This document shows, piece by piece, positions 1 through 8,293 of a stretch of DNA of 64,000 nucleotides. Position numbers and translations under genes: made by a program. The DNA comes from JBQTIU01 sp052387815 (GTDB taxonomy: Bacteria; Pseudomonadota; Alphaproteobacteria; CACIAM-22H2). Location: assembly GCA_052387815.1 (NCBI GenBank), contig JBQTIU010000013.1:62001-126000 (forward strand). Reading direction: 5' to 3'. The notes beneath the pieces are model-generated. The model was given only the letters and a program-made list of their open reading frames with translations, had not been told where the DNA came from and ran no database searches. Positions within the stretch are counted from its first letter, which is position 1. The number at the start of each line of letters is the position of its first letter.

Positions 1-1254
1 CAACCATGTCGAGGATCTTGAGGTAGCGGTTGGCGCGGTCTTGCAAGGTCGGGACCAGCCGAGCCAGCTCGTCGGTGATGCGGAAGGCGCGCCGGACCGC
101 CCGGCGCAACAGCGCGACCGCGAGCCACGCGGCGCCGAATCCGAAGGCGGTGAAGGCGGTTCCCCACAGCATGAACCCGAGGCCGGCCTCGGAGCGCACC
201 AGCCAGACGAGGAAGACCGTGACCACATAGGCGACCGCCGCCACGTGCCAATACGCGCCGACCAGCCGGCGCCGGGGGCGCGGACCCTCCTCGCCGGTCG
301 CCGCCGAGGGCGCGATCGCCTGGGCGACGGCGATCCGGTTCTGGAGGATCAGGATCACCAGCAAGAGGGCCACGACGAGACCCAACGCTTTGAGGAGGAA
401 GACGTGACCCGCGAGCGGCATGCCCAGCATCAGCGAGGCCTCGGTGGCGAAGAAGCCGTAGACGACGATATTGGCAAGCCGGCGCACCCAGACATAAAGG
501 TATATGGCGGTCTCGTCGGCGAGCGGGACCAGCCGCAGGCCGGCATGGTGGGGCGCGAGCAGCGTCGAGGCGATGAGGCCGACGGCGCGGCCGATCAAGG
601 TCGCGTTGATGAGCGCCAGCGCGACCGCCGCGGCGATGCGCCTGGGCTCGACGAGGGCGAGCGCGCCGAAGGCGGCGGCGGCGAACACGGCGATCGGCGC
701 CAGGTCGACGGCGAGCGCCAGCCCGAGCACGGGAAGGCGCGCCAAGCCGGCGCCGGCGGGGCGCCGGGCGATCGCCCGCCGCGGCCCCCGCAACAGACGC
801 TTCGCCACTCCTTCGGCCGCCCCGCCGGCCGCGAACACCGCCGCCAGCTTCCAGACGATTTCGAAGAGCCGCGCGCGACTGCCCGGGTCGCCGATTTCCT
901 CGGCGATCCAGCCGATCAGCTTAGGGGCATCGGCAATGACGGCGGCGGCCCGCCAGATGGCGGCGCCCGATGCCGCGAGTTGGTCCGACAGCGAAGCAAG
1001 GAAGCGACCCGCGATGCGCTCGGGGATCGGCGAGGGCGCCGTCTGGCGATGGGGCTCGACGAGGGCCCGCAACTCGCCGATCAAGCGCTGCCTGGCGGCG
1101 TCGTCCTCGAGGGTCGAGAGCAGCTTCTCGAGTTCGGCGGCCGGCGGCCCGGGGACTTGCGCGCCGGGCCCATCGCCGGCCACACCGGCGCCGAGCCACA
1201 GAGCCACGGCGAAGACGAGCCGCCTCGAGAGCCCGGTGGTGGCGCGCGGGGTCA
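1..1254 (-). CDS. Mechanosensitive channel, MscS family (YbiO-like), N-terminal part
   Basis: Open frame read from ATG at 1254 to the left edge without a stop, so 418 codons are visible and the C-terminal part is missing. The product starts with a signal-like segment, followed by a charged periplasmic stretch (a LEKLLSTLEDDAARQRLIGEL segment near residue 45), and then by several hydrophobic membrane segments between about residues 160 and 370. The last visible residues (ELARLVPTLQDRANRYLKIL) match the linker that precedes the pore-lining MscS domain in the large YbiO-type members. In this family the protein is an inner-membrane channel opened by membrane tension during osmotic downshock. The pore helix and the beta domain lie outside the window, so the family call rests on the N-terminal half only. 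Confidence 0.75.
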
Positions 1255-1297
1255 TGGCGGGCCAATCTAGCCGTTCGTCCCGCCGCTGTCAGCCCGC

Positions 1298-2227
1298 CTA
1301 CAAGCGCACCCAGCCGCGTCCCTCGTGGCCGAACTGGAAGGCATCGGGATGCATGATCTCGGCGAGCATTTCTAGGGAGTCGGCGAGCCGCGGACCCGGC
1401 CGGTTGAAGTACTGGTTGCCGTCGAGGAGATAGATGCGGTTGTTTTTGACCGCACCGAGCTCCGCCCAGCCCGGCCGGGAGGCGAGCGCCGGCAGTTCGG
1501 CCCGGCTGCGGGGAATGTCGAAGCCGCAAGGCAGCACGAGGATCACCTCCGGATCGGCGCGCACGAGGTCGTCGAACTCCAGCCACGGCGCGTGCCGCCC
1601 GGGCTGGCCGAAGAGGTTGACTCCGCCGGCCATCGCCACCAGTTCGGGCATCCAGTTGCCGGCCGCCATCACGGGGTCGATCCATTCGATGCAGGCGACG
1701 CGCGGATGCGTCCCGAGCCGGGCGGTCCGCGCCGCGATGGCGCGCGAGCGCTGCTCGATCGCGGCGATGAGCGCGGCGCCGCGCTCGCGGCGACCGAGCG
1801 CCGCGGCCACGCGCTCGATGTCGGCGAAGACGTCGGCGAGCGCATTGGGTGCCAGCGAGACGACCCGCGGCCGCGCGCCGGTCCACGAGGCCAGCGCGCG
1901 CTCGACATCGGCGAGGGAGACCGCGCACACCTCGCACTGGGTCTGGGTGAGGACGAGCTCGGGGCCGAGCTCGCGCAACGCCTCCGCGTCGACCTCGTAG
2001 ACCGACAGCGCGGCTGCGAGGAGCGCCTTCACCTCGGCGTCGATATCGCGGCTCGGGCGGCCGGCGTCGAGGCGCGGCCGCGTGATCGCCGGCAGCCTGT
2101 CGACCCCGGGCGGGAAATCGCATTCATGGCTGCGGGCGATCAAGAGGTCGCGCGCGCCCAACGCGGCGACGATCTCGGTCGCGCTGGCGATCAGCGAGAC
2201 GGTGCGCGGGCCGGCCATGGCGGCCAT
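1298..2227 (-). CDS. btuF: BtuF-like cobalamin-binding ABC substrate protein
   Basis: 309 aa with the helical-backbone metal-receptor fold typical of BtuF-type proteins: N-terminal RTVSLIASATEIVAALG, then RSHECDFPP, a central CIEWIDPVMAAGNWMPELVAMAGG block and a C-terminal RIYLLDGNQYFNRPGPRLADSLEML block. These are hallmark positions of vitamin B12 or corrinoid-binding proteins found alone in many alphaproteobacteria. No convincing signal peptide follows the chosen ATG (MAAMAGPRT); the open frame continues upstream to 2458 but that part overlaps an insertion element and is not coding-like. No permease or ATPase is adjacent, so it is an orphan binding protein. A diverged, internally deleted copy lies at 6899-7141. 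A role in B12 salvage would fit the large cobalamin cluster, but that is an inference. Confidence 0.8.
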   Translation of the reverse strand: MAAMAGPRTVSLIASATEIVAALGARDLLIARSHECDFPPGVDRLPAITRPRLDAGRPSRDIDAEVKALLAAALSVYEVDAEALRELGPELVLTQTQCEVCAVSLADVERALASWTGARPRVVSLAPNALADVFADIERVAAALGRRERGAALIAAIEQRSRAIAARTARLGTHPRVACIEWIDPVMAAGNWMPELVAMAGGVNLFGQPGRHAPWLEFDDLVRADPEVILVLPCGFDIPRSRAELPALASRPGWAELGAVKNNRIYLLDGNQYFNRPGPRLADSLEMLAEIMHPDAFQFGHEGRGWVRL

Positions 2228-2315
2228 CTTGGGGCCCGAGCGCGGCCGGCCGCAACTCCGCCTTCCTCTCGCCCATGGGCGCGATTGACATTCCACCGGG
2301 GCCGCCAAATCGGCC
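1393..2315. repeat. Long direct repeat, copy A (btuF-like gene and its upstream region)
   Basis: Bases 1393-1512 match 6931-7050 and bases 2128-2315 match 7042-7229, in the same orientation and at roughly 95 percent identity by eye. Copy A is the complete version. The segment between the two matching blocks (624 bp) is absent from copy B. The repeat covers most of the btuF-like gene plus about 88 bp upstream of its start. Confidence 0.85.
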
Positions 2316-2336
2316 GAAGCACGCAAGTTGCACCAG

Positions 2337-2351
2337 CTGCCATTTTTTGTG
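2337..2351. repeat. Target-site duplication, left copy
   Basis: CTGCCATTTTTTGTG here and CCGCCATTTTTTGTG at 3006-3020 (14 of 15 identical) immediately flank the inverted-repeat ends of the insertion element. Confidence 0.7.
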
Positions 2352-3005
2352 TGTCGGTAGCGCGTGAAGATGTCCGTATTTTGTAGCACATCATTTGTCG
2401 GCTTCTGCTGTTGTTGCGGGGCCTGTGGGGTGGTGGGCAACGCGGGAGCGTGGTCCATAAATCCACCGGCCGGGCGCGCCGAGCGGAGTTAAGCGGCCCG
2501 TTCTTGGGCATCGGTCACCCTTCCCTGGGCGTCGGAGCAGGCGAGCCGGCGCGGGCCGTCGAAGACGGCGAGCCGGCCGTCGGGATACTCGTGGACCCGC
2601 ACCGTCGCCTTGACGTAGGGATGGCGATGGGGCTGGGCCGGGAGCTGCAAGGAGCGGCCGCGCCAGACGACACCGTTGTGGCGGCCGACCTGGCGGTCCT
2701 CCTGAATACACCGGACATCCTCGAGCGGCCGGCCGACGCAAGCGACGAAGGCGCTGCCTGGCTCGGCGGCGGGGACGGCGAAGCGGGCGTTGCAGTCGGG
2801 GACGAAGCGGTCCTTGAGGTAGCGGTTGGCCGCCGCCACGGTCGCGATTTCCGGTAGCCCTCCAACGCTTCCTCGAACCGAGTCACGAACACCTCCCATA
2901 GCATCGCTGTCCGCCGCATCGCCCACTCCCCCTTCTGGAACAGTGGGCGAACATGGCGGACAACTCACGCGCTACAAAAGGCGGACAACTCGTGCGTCAC
3001 CGACA
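2352..3005 (-). mobile_element. Internally deleted ISNCY-type insertion element (654 bp)
   Basis: The left end (TGTCGGTAGCGCG, then TTTTGTAGC about 30 bp in) and the reverse complement of the right end (TGTCGGTGACGCA, then TTTTGTAGC) match over about 36 bp, giving imperfect terminal inverted repeats. The right end also carries two subterminal copies of GGCGGACAACTC (2955 and 2980). A 15-bp near-perfect direct duplication flanks the element. Inside, on the minus strand, only the C-terminal part of an ISNCY/IS1202-like integrase-fold transposase remains. Full members of this group are normally well over 1.5 kb, so most of the transposase has been lost while both ends survive. It is non-autonomous at best. 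Confidence 0.75.
2489..2857 (-). pseudogene. ISNCY-type transposase, C-terminal remnant
   Basis: Reads as AAANRYLKDRFVPDCNARF, then AVPAAEPGSAFVACVG, then EDVRCIQEDRQVGRHNGVVW and a VKATVRVHEYPDGRLAVF segment. This order is characteristic of the C-terminal region of ISNCY (IS1202-like) transposases, where it follows the DDE catalytic core. The helix-turn-helix and the DDE residues are missing. The open frame continues upstream to 2968, but that part has no family resemblance and covers the terminal repeat. Without the catalytic core it cannot be active. Confidence 0.75.
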
Positions 3006-3020
3006 CCGCCATTTTTTGTG
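3006..3020. repeat. Target-site duplication, right copy
   Basis: CCGCCATTTTTTGTG, partner of 2337-2351, directly abutting the right inverted repeat of the insertion element. Confidence 0.7.
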
Positions 3021-3155
3021 TTGCGCCAGTGGGGCCAGTATGGTACGTTCTTGTTTAGTTCCACAGGGCCCAATACATTGATTGCGTTCGGCGATGACGC
3101 ACAACATATTGAGGCCATGTATCGGCGATCACAAGGCTTGGGGGTGGGAGGAGCG

Positions 3156-4133
3156 ATGCAGTACGAGCTGCTGAATCGGCCGAGGGTCGGGCGCGCGATA
3201 CTGGTCCTTGCGGGTCATCGTTGGGCGCAACCGCAGGAGCACGACGAACCCCTGGTCGCCGACCTGCGCCAGCCGGCGGTCGGGCCGATCCTTGACAGGC
3301 CAAATTGCCTCATCGAGGGAGATTGCTTGCAAGGGCTGCGGCGAATACCCAGCGCGTCGGTGGCGATGGTCCTGTGCGATCTCCCCTACGGCACGACCCA
3401 GAACAAGTGGGACAGCGTGATTCCGCTGGATCGGCTTTGGGCCGAGTACCGGCGGGTCGTTCGGCCCGGCGGCGTCGTGGTTCTTACCGCTTACGGCATT
3501 TTCACCGCCAAGTTGATTCTAAGCAACGAAGCTTGGTTTAAGTACAAAATCACATGGATAAAATCTAAGCCCACGAATTTTCTCAACGCCAAAAAGCAGC
3601 CGTTGCGGAAACACGAAGATATCTGCGTTTTTTACGATAAACGGCCGACATACGTGCCCCAGATGGTGTATGGCGGGGCGTACAACAAAGGCACCCGGAA
3701 GGATCAGTTGAGCGGATGTTACGGCGATTTCAAGCCCGTGGTCGTGAGAAGCGAGGGGGCCAGATATCCGACCGACGTGGTCTATTTCAAGACGGCGGAG
3801 AGTGAGGGTCCCGTTTGGCACCCCACCCAAAAGCCGGTCGCTTTGGGCCGGTATCTCATCCGGACCTTTACCAAGCCCGGGGATATCATCCTTGACAACG
3901 CGTTCGGCAGCGGCAGTTTCCTGGTGGCGGCGCTGCTCGAAGGTCGTAACTTCTACGGCATCGAGAAGAACGAAGAGGTCCACTTGTTCAAAATGCAAAG
4001 GATCGATTACGTGCGGCTGGCCCGCGACAGGTTGAAGGCCGCCTACCAAACGATTTTCGGAACGGAGAATTACAAGGCGCTCGTTCGCTCATCCCTGATC
4101 GAGGCGTTGGCGTTCAAGAACTCCGCGATGTGA
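3156..4133 (+). CDS. Site-specific DNA methyltransferase (beta-class amino-MTase)
   Basis: 325 aa. It transfers a methyl group from AdoMet to an exocyclic amino group (N6-adenine or N4-cytosine). Motif IV DLPYGTTQNKWD is at residues 75-86 and the AdoMet-binding motif I FGSGSF at about 250-255, preceded by HPTQKP (about 222). Motif IV before motif I with the target-recognition region between them is the beta-class order. Start chosen at 3156 because of a strong Shine-Dalgarno (GGGAGGAGCG) just upstream; the frame stays open to 2826 but that part runs through the insertion element. It lies 21 bp before a type IIG restriction-modification gene in the same direction, so it is probably the companion methylase. 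Base composition is visibly more A+T-rich than the neighbouring chromosome, suggesting transfer. Confidence 0.85.
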   Translation: MQYELLNRPRVGRAILVLAGHRWAQPQEHDEPLVADLRQPAVGPILDRPNCLIEGDCLQGLRRIPSASVAMVLCDLPYGTTQNKWDSVIPLDRLWAEYRRVVRPGGVVVLTAYGIFTAKLILSNEAWFKYKITWIKSKPTNFLNAKKQPLRKHEDICVFYDKRPTYVPQMVYGGAYNKGTRKDQLSGCYGDFKPVVVRSEGARYPTDVVYFKTAESEGPVWHPTQKPVALGRYLIRTFTKPGDIILDNAFGSGSFLVAALLEGRNFYGIEKNEEVHLFKMQRIDYVRLARDRLKAAYQTIFGTENYKALVRSSLIEALAFKNSAM

Positions 4134-4154
4134 CGGCTCGCCCGTCTGCCGCGC

Positions 4155-6902
4155 ATGGCGACCTATTACAACGAGCGCAGCTGGGCGATCGACGTTATCT
4201 CAGAAATCAATGCCTTGGCCGCGACGCGAAGCGGCGCGATCCGGCGCGCGGGCGGCGAGCGCACGCTCATGGCAATGGGCCGGTCGCTGTTCCCCGACGT
4301 GATGCTGTTCGGCGACGTCCGCAGCGGACGGATTCTTCAGGGCTGGGAATTGAAGATGCCGGACACCCGCATAACCGACGCGAAGTTGCTCGCCAATGCG
4401 GAGGAAAAAGCGAAGCATCTCGGCCTCGACAGTTTTGTCGTGTGGAACGTCGTCACGGCGCAACTATACAAGCAGGACGGCGCCGGCACTTTCGGGTCGA
4501 TTCACACCTGGCGCAGTCTCGACCGCATCGGGAGCCGACGCGATGTCGAGCGATGCCGTGCAGATTGGGTTGCGCTCCTGCACGAGATCATAGAGACGCT
4601 CGAAGAGTTCTTCGCGCGCGGGACGCTTTCGGCCCAAACACCGGCTGCGACATTATCCAGCGGAGCCCTTGTCGACGTCGTCCTCGACAATACCGGCGCC
4701 GTCGCTCAGACGCTCGCCGACCACGCGCGGAGCGACCGCAAGTTCAGGGCCCAAGCCGAGCTGTGGTGGGCCGCCACACAAGCCGAGTTTCGCGGCGACG
4801 AAAAATGGCCGGCGCTGGCGCGCGTGAATCTCGTCCACTGGCTCAACCGTTTCGTCTTTGCCCATTATCTCAAGCGCTTCGCGGCCGCTGCCCGCCGGAT
4901 CGATTCCGTGCGGCTGGGAGTCACGCTCGCGCAGGGCCGGCGAGTGTTCGATGAAATCACCCGGCGGTGCGACTTCCTGAACGTCTTTGTGCCATCGCCG
5001 GGAGACAATCTAATCGATAAGGGTACGTGGTCGGAACTCGTGCAGATCAACGAGTTCCTGCGCGACCTTCGACTGGAGGACATCGATCAGGAAATCCTTC
5101 AAGATGTCCTGGAGCGGACGATCGCGCAGTCTCGGCGCAAGGCAGCCGGCCAATTCGCGACGCCGCGCGCGCTTGCCGACCTGCTCGTCCGCCTGACGGT
5201 GGACAATGCCGAAGGGGACTTCTTGGACCCGTTTTGCGGAACGGGCACGATCGCACGCGCTGCCTTCAATCTGAAAAGGGAGCTGTGCATCTCTGCCTCG
5301 GACGCCTTGGATACCGTATGGGCGAGCGACAAGTTCTCCTTCCCTCTTCAAGTGACGACCCTCGCCCTTTCGCAGCCGTCGTCCGTTGGGCAGCCGTTGC
5401 GCGTCTTCCGCAGGGATGCCTTCGACCTTGCTGTCGGCGGCGAGGTCGAGCTTGTCGACCCGGGCGACGGATCGTCCTTGAACGTGGGCCTTCCAACGTT
5501 CGAGTCGATTGCCTGCAATCCCCCCTTCGTTCAGTTCGAGGACTTGGATTTGGCCAATCCTCGCGCCCGCCTCGTCAACGATTTCATTACGGAACGCGTC
5601 GGACCGGGCGCAACGCTGCCGTCCAAGTCCGATCTATTCGCGTATGTACCTTTCGCCCTATGGCGGCTCCTCACCGATTCGGCACGGCTGGGCATCATCG
5701 TATCGAACACGTGGCTCGGCACGAACTGGGGCAGGCAGTTCCGCAAGTTGCTTTCACGGTTTTACCGGATCGAGGCGGTGGTTACGTCGGGGCGCGGGCG
5801 TTGGTTCGCCCAAACGGCCGTGGTCACGAATCTCTTGATCCTCGGAAAGCGCGGCATGCCATCGGCGCCAGCGCCCGACGAAATGATTGTATTCGCGATC
5901 CTTCAGCGACGGATCGAGGACCTCGAAGACCCCGACCTGGCGCGTCGCGTTGCAAGTCGAATCGTTCTAGGCGGGGCGGACTCTGATGATGTTCAGGTGC
6001 GCCGCGTCAGGCGCGTCGCGATCGGTGCGATGGAGGAATTGGGCCTCGGATGGACTGCTTGCTGCGCGGACCTGGATTGGATCGGTCGGCTCTCGGGCAA
6101 CGTCGTACCGACGCGCACATTGTTCAACATCCATCGCGGCGAACGACGCGGCTGGGACCCGTTGTTTTATCCCACCGGCGATCATGGGATCGAACCGACC
6201 TTTCTTCGCCCGGTCCTGAAATCGTCGACCGCGTGCGACGGTCTAGTTTGCCGTGCCGACCGAGATGCTTTCTGCTGTTCGACGGGTCTCGACAAGTTGC
6301 GGCAGCGGGGCCACCGCGGCGCCCTGCGATGGATTCGTAGATTCGAGCGCGCCGTAAATGAGAAAGGCAAGCGGCTGCCGGAAGCTCTCGCCCGTTCCGG
6401 GATGCGTTGGTATGAGATGCGCGATGAGACCGTCGCCGATTTGGTCGCGCCCATCAACTACGGCGAACGGTTGTTCGTAGCGCGCCTGCAAGAGCGGGCC
6501 TTCGTCAATCAGCGCCTAATCCGGTTCACGCGGCGCTCGCCCGCGCTCGATATCGAACTTTGTCACGCTCTTCTCAACAGCGTCGTTGGCCTCTTCTACC
6601 TGGAGGCGCTCGGCTTCGGCCGGGGCCTGGGAGCGCTGGATTTGAATGCCACGAAGTTGCGCGCCTATCTCTTCATGCTTGACCCGATGCGCCTGTCGCC
6701 GATGCAAGCGGACGAGATCAAGGCTCGATTTGCCGCCTTGCTTCGACGCCCTGTGGGCCACATTGCCGAGGAGCTTGACCGGGATGACCGAGGCGCCTTC
6801 GATCAAGCGGTGCTTGCAGCGTTCGGGCTTACAGACATCCATCATCGGATCAAGAACTCCTTACGGACGCTTCTTGGCATCCGCATGGCAGTCAGCGATT
6901 AG
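4155..6902 (+). CDS. Type IIG restriction-modification protein (Eco57I-like)
   Basis: 915 aa fusion of endonuclease and N6-adenine methyltransferase. The N-terminus carries a candidate PD-(D/E)xK nuclease: FPDVML (D48) and WELKMPD (E65, K67). A helical linker follows, then the gamma-class MTase with RKAAGQFATP (about 325-336), motif I DPFCGTGT (about 358-365) and catalytic motif IV NPPF (about 455-458). The C-terminal third (about 600-915) should hold the target-recognition domain and has no motif I can name. Length matches RM.Eco57I-type enzymes (about 900-1000 aa). The recognition sequence cannot be predicted from the protein. It follows the companion methylase by 21 bp and ends against a relic of the btuF-like gene, so the two genes form a compact RM cassette of probable foreign origin. 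Confidence 0.85.
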   Translation: MATYYNERSWAIDVISEINALAATRSGAIRRAGGERTLMAMGRSLFPDVMLFGDVRSGRILQGWELKMPDTRITDAKLLANAEEKAKHLGLDSFVVWNVVTAQLYKQDGAGTFGSIHTWRSLDRIGSRRDVERCRADWVALLHEIIETLEEFFARGTLSAQTPAATLSSGALVDVVLDNTGAVAQTLADHARSDRKFRAQAELWWAATQAEFRGDEKWPALARVNLVHWLNRFVFAHYLKRFAAAARRIDSVRLGVTLAQGRRVFDEITRRCDFLNVFVPSPGDNLIDKGTWSELVQINEFLRDLRLEDIDQEILQDVLERTIAQSRRKAAGQFATPRALADLLVRLTVDNAEGDFLDPFCGTGTIARAAFNLKRELCISASDALDTVWASDKFSFPLQVTTLALSQPSSVGQPLRVFRRDAFDLAVGGEVELVDPGDGSSLNVGLPTFESIACNPPFVQFEDLDLANPRARLVNDFITERVGPGATLPSKSDLFAYVPFALWRLLTDSARLGIIVSNTWLGTNWGRQFRKLLSRFYRIEAVVTSGRGRWFAQTAVVTNLLILGKRGMPSAPAPDEMIVFAILQRRIEDLEDPDLARRVASRIVLGGADSDDVQVRRVRRVAIGAMEELGLGWTACCADLDWIGRLSGNVVPTRTLFNIHRGERRGWDPLFYPTGDHGIEPTFLRPVLKSSTACDGLVCRADRDAFCCSTGLDKLRQRGHRGALRWIRRFERAVNEKGKRLPEALARSGMRWYEMRDETVADLVAPINYGERLFVARLQERAFVNQRLIRFTRRSPALDIELCHALLNSVVGLFYLEALGFGRGLGALDLNATKLRAYLFMLDPMRLSPMQADEIKARFAALLRRPVGHIAEELDRDDRGAFDQAVLAAFGLTDIHHRIKNSLRTLLGIRMAVSD

Positions 6903-7141
6903 GAATGCCCGGGCACGGCAAGCGCCCACGGGCCCGACCGGTTGAAGTGCTGGTTGCCGTCGAGGAGATAGATGCGGTTGGTTTTGACCGCACCGAGCTC
7001 CGCCCAGCCCGGCCGGGCGGCGAGCGCTGGCAGGTCGGCCCGGCTGCGGGCGATCAAGAGGTCGCGCGCGCCCAAGGCGGCGACGATCTCGGTCGCGCTG
7101 GCGATCAGCGAGACGGTGCGCGGGCCGGCCATGGCGGCCAT
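6899..7141 (-). pseudogene. btuF-like gene remnant with in-frame internal deletion
   Basis: An 80-codon frame beginning MAAMAGPRTVSLIASATEI, identical in layout to the intact gene at 1298-2227, jumps after about 32 residues straight to the C-terminal part (ADLPALAARPGWAELG, then KTNRIYLLDGNQHFNRSG). Relative to the intact copy 624 bp (208 codons) are missing. Both deletion edges in the intact copy are the 9-mer GGCTGCGGG (1504-1512 and 2128-2136), so the loss probably occurred by slippage or recombination between these short repeats. After residue 68 the similarity stops and the frame ends against the RM gene. The two lobes of the binding protein cannot form from this peptide, so it is treated as dead. 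Confidence 0.85.
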
Positions 7142-7229
7142 CTTGGGGTCGGGGCGCGGCCGGCCGCAAGCCCGCCTTGCCGTCGAACCCAGGGGCGCGA
7201 TTGACATTCCGTCACCGGCACCGCCAAAT
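6931..7229. repeat. Long direct repeat, copy B (shrunken)
   Basis: Partner of 1393-2315. It contains the btuF remnant and about 88 bp of its former upstream region, which now runs into the leader of the ABC importer at 7256. The last clear match is CCGCCAAAT(A/C)GGCC near 7229 and 2315. Confidence 0.8.
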
Positions 7230-7255
7230 AGGCCTACCAGCAAGGAGCATTCAAG

Positions 7256-8272
7256 ATGCGCATCCGATGGACCGCGCTCGCCCTGGCGCTGGCGCTCGTA
7301 TGCGGGCCGGTCGCGGCGCATGCGGCGCAAAAATTGACCGTCGGCGCGCTGCGCCTCGCCTCCTCGGGGGCGGTCTTCATCGCCCTCGACAAGGGCTATT
7401 TCCGCGACCACGGCCTCGAGGTCGACATCAAGACCTTCACCGCCGCCCAGCAGGTGCCCGTGGCGGTGGTCTCGGGCGACACCGATCTCGGAGTCACGGG
7501 GCTCACGGCCGGCTTCTACAACTTGGCCGGCCGCGGCGCGCTCAAGATCGTCGCCGCCCAAAGCCGCGAGGCGCCGGGCTTCCAGCTGGTCTCGTACATG
7601 GTCACCAACCAGGCCTTCGAGGGCGGCTTCCGCGCGCTCCAGGACTTCCCCGGCAAGCGGGTCGGCATCACCACCACCGGCTCGACGTTCCACTATTCGC
7701 TGGGCCTGCTGGCGCGCAAATACGGGTTCGACATCGCCCGCGTGCAGCTCGTCGCCCTCCAGAGCCTGCCCAACATGGCCGCGGCCTTCAAAGGCGCGCA
7801 GGTCGAGGCGATCCTGGCGCCGGTCAACTTGACGCGCCAGCTCGAGAAGGACGGCGCCGGCAAGGTCATCGGCTGGGTCGGCGACGAAACGCCCTGGCAG
7901 CTCGGCGCCCTGTTCACGAGCCCGCGCGCGATCGAGACGGGCCGGCCGGTCATCGAGCGCTTCATCGCCGCCTATCGGCGCGCCGCCGGCGACTACAACC
8001 GCGCCTTCAACGGTCGCGACGGGGCCGGCAACGCCGTCAAGGGCCCCGGCTATGACGAGCTCTTGGCCATCCTGGCGCGGGCCGTCCAGCAGCCGCCCGA
8101 TCTGGTGGCGGTCGGGTTGCCCTTCGTCGACCCCGAGGCGCGTCTCAACGTCCAGGACATCTACGACCAGGTCGCCTTCTGGCAGAGCCAGGGCCACGTC
8201 GACCACAGCGTGGACGCCAAGGCGATCCTCGACCTCACATTCGTGCCGGGCCATTTCAACCTGCCGCGCTGA
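7256..8272 (+). CDS. NitT/TauT-type ABC transporter substrate-binding protein
   Basis: 338 aa secreted protein with a signal peptide ending near AAHAAQ (residue 24). The body has the NMT1/SsuA-like pattern: LTVGALRLASSGAVFIALDK, GYFRDHGLEVDIKTF, a DTDLGVTGLTAGFYNLAGRG block and FPGKRVGITTTGSTFHYSLG. It captures a small anionic or heterocyclic ligand in the periplasm for the importer encoded just downstream; family members bind nitrate, sulfonates, taurine or thiamine precursors and the ligand cannot be read from sequence. An AAGGAGC Shine-Dalgarno precedes the ATG. It heads a four-gene set (7256-11140) whose last gene is an FAD oxidoreductase. Confidence 0.85.
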   Translation: MRIRWTALALALALVCGPVAAHAAQKLTVGALRLASSGAVFIALDKGYFRDHGLEVDIKTFTAAQQVPVAVVSGDTDLGVTGLTAGFYNLAGRGALKIVAAQSREAPGFQLVSYMVTNQAFEGGFRALQDFPGKRVGITTTGSTFHYSLGLLARKYGFDIARVQLVALQSLPNMAAAFKGAQVEAILAPVNLTRQLEKDGAGKVIGWVGDETPWQLGALFTSPRAIETGRPVIERFIAAYRRAAGDYNRAFNGRDGAGNAVKGPGYDELLAILARAVQQPPDLVAVGLPFVDPEARLNVQDIYDQVAFWQSQGHVDHSVDAKAILDLTFVPGHFNLPR

Positions 8273-8293
8273 GCCCCGGCCGGGACGGCGCCC

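Noticed and set aside
2228..2458. N-terminal extension of the btuF-like protein as a signal region
   Set aside because: It includes the inserted element's left end and its target site; the remnant copy shares only the shorter start.
2826..3155. N-terminal extension of the DNA methyltransferase
   Set aside because: It runs through the insertion-element end and lacks motifs; ATG 3156 has a strong Shine-Dalgarno.
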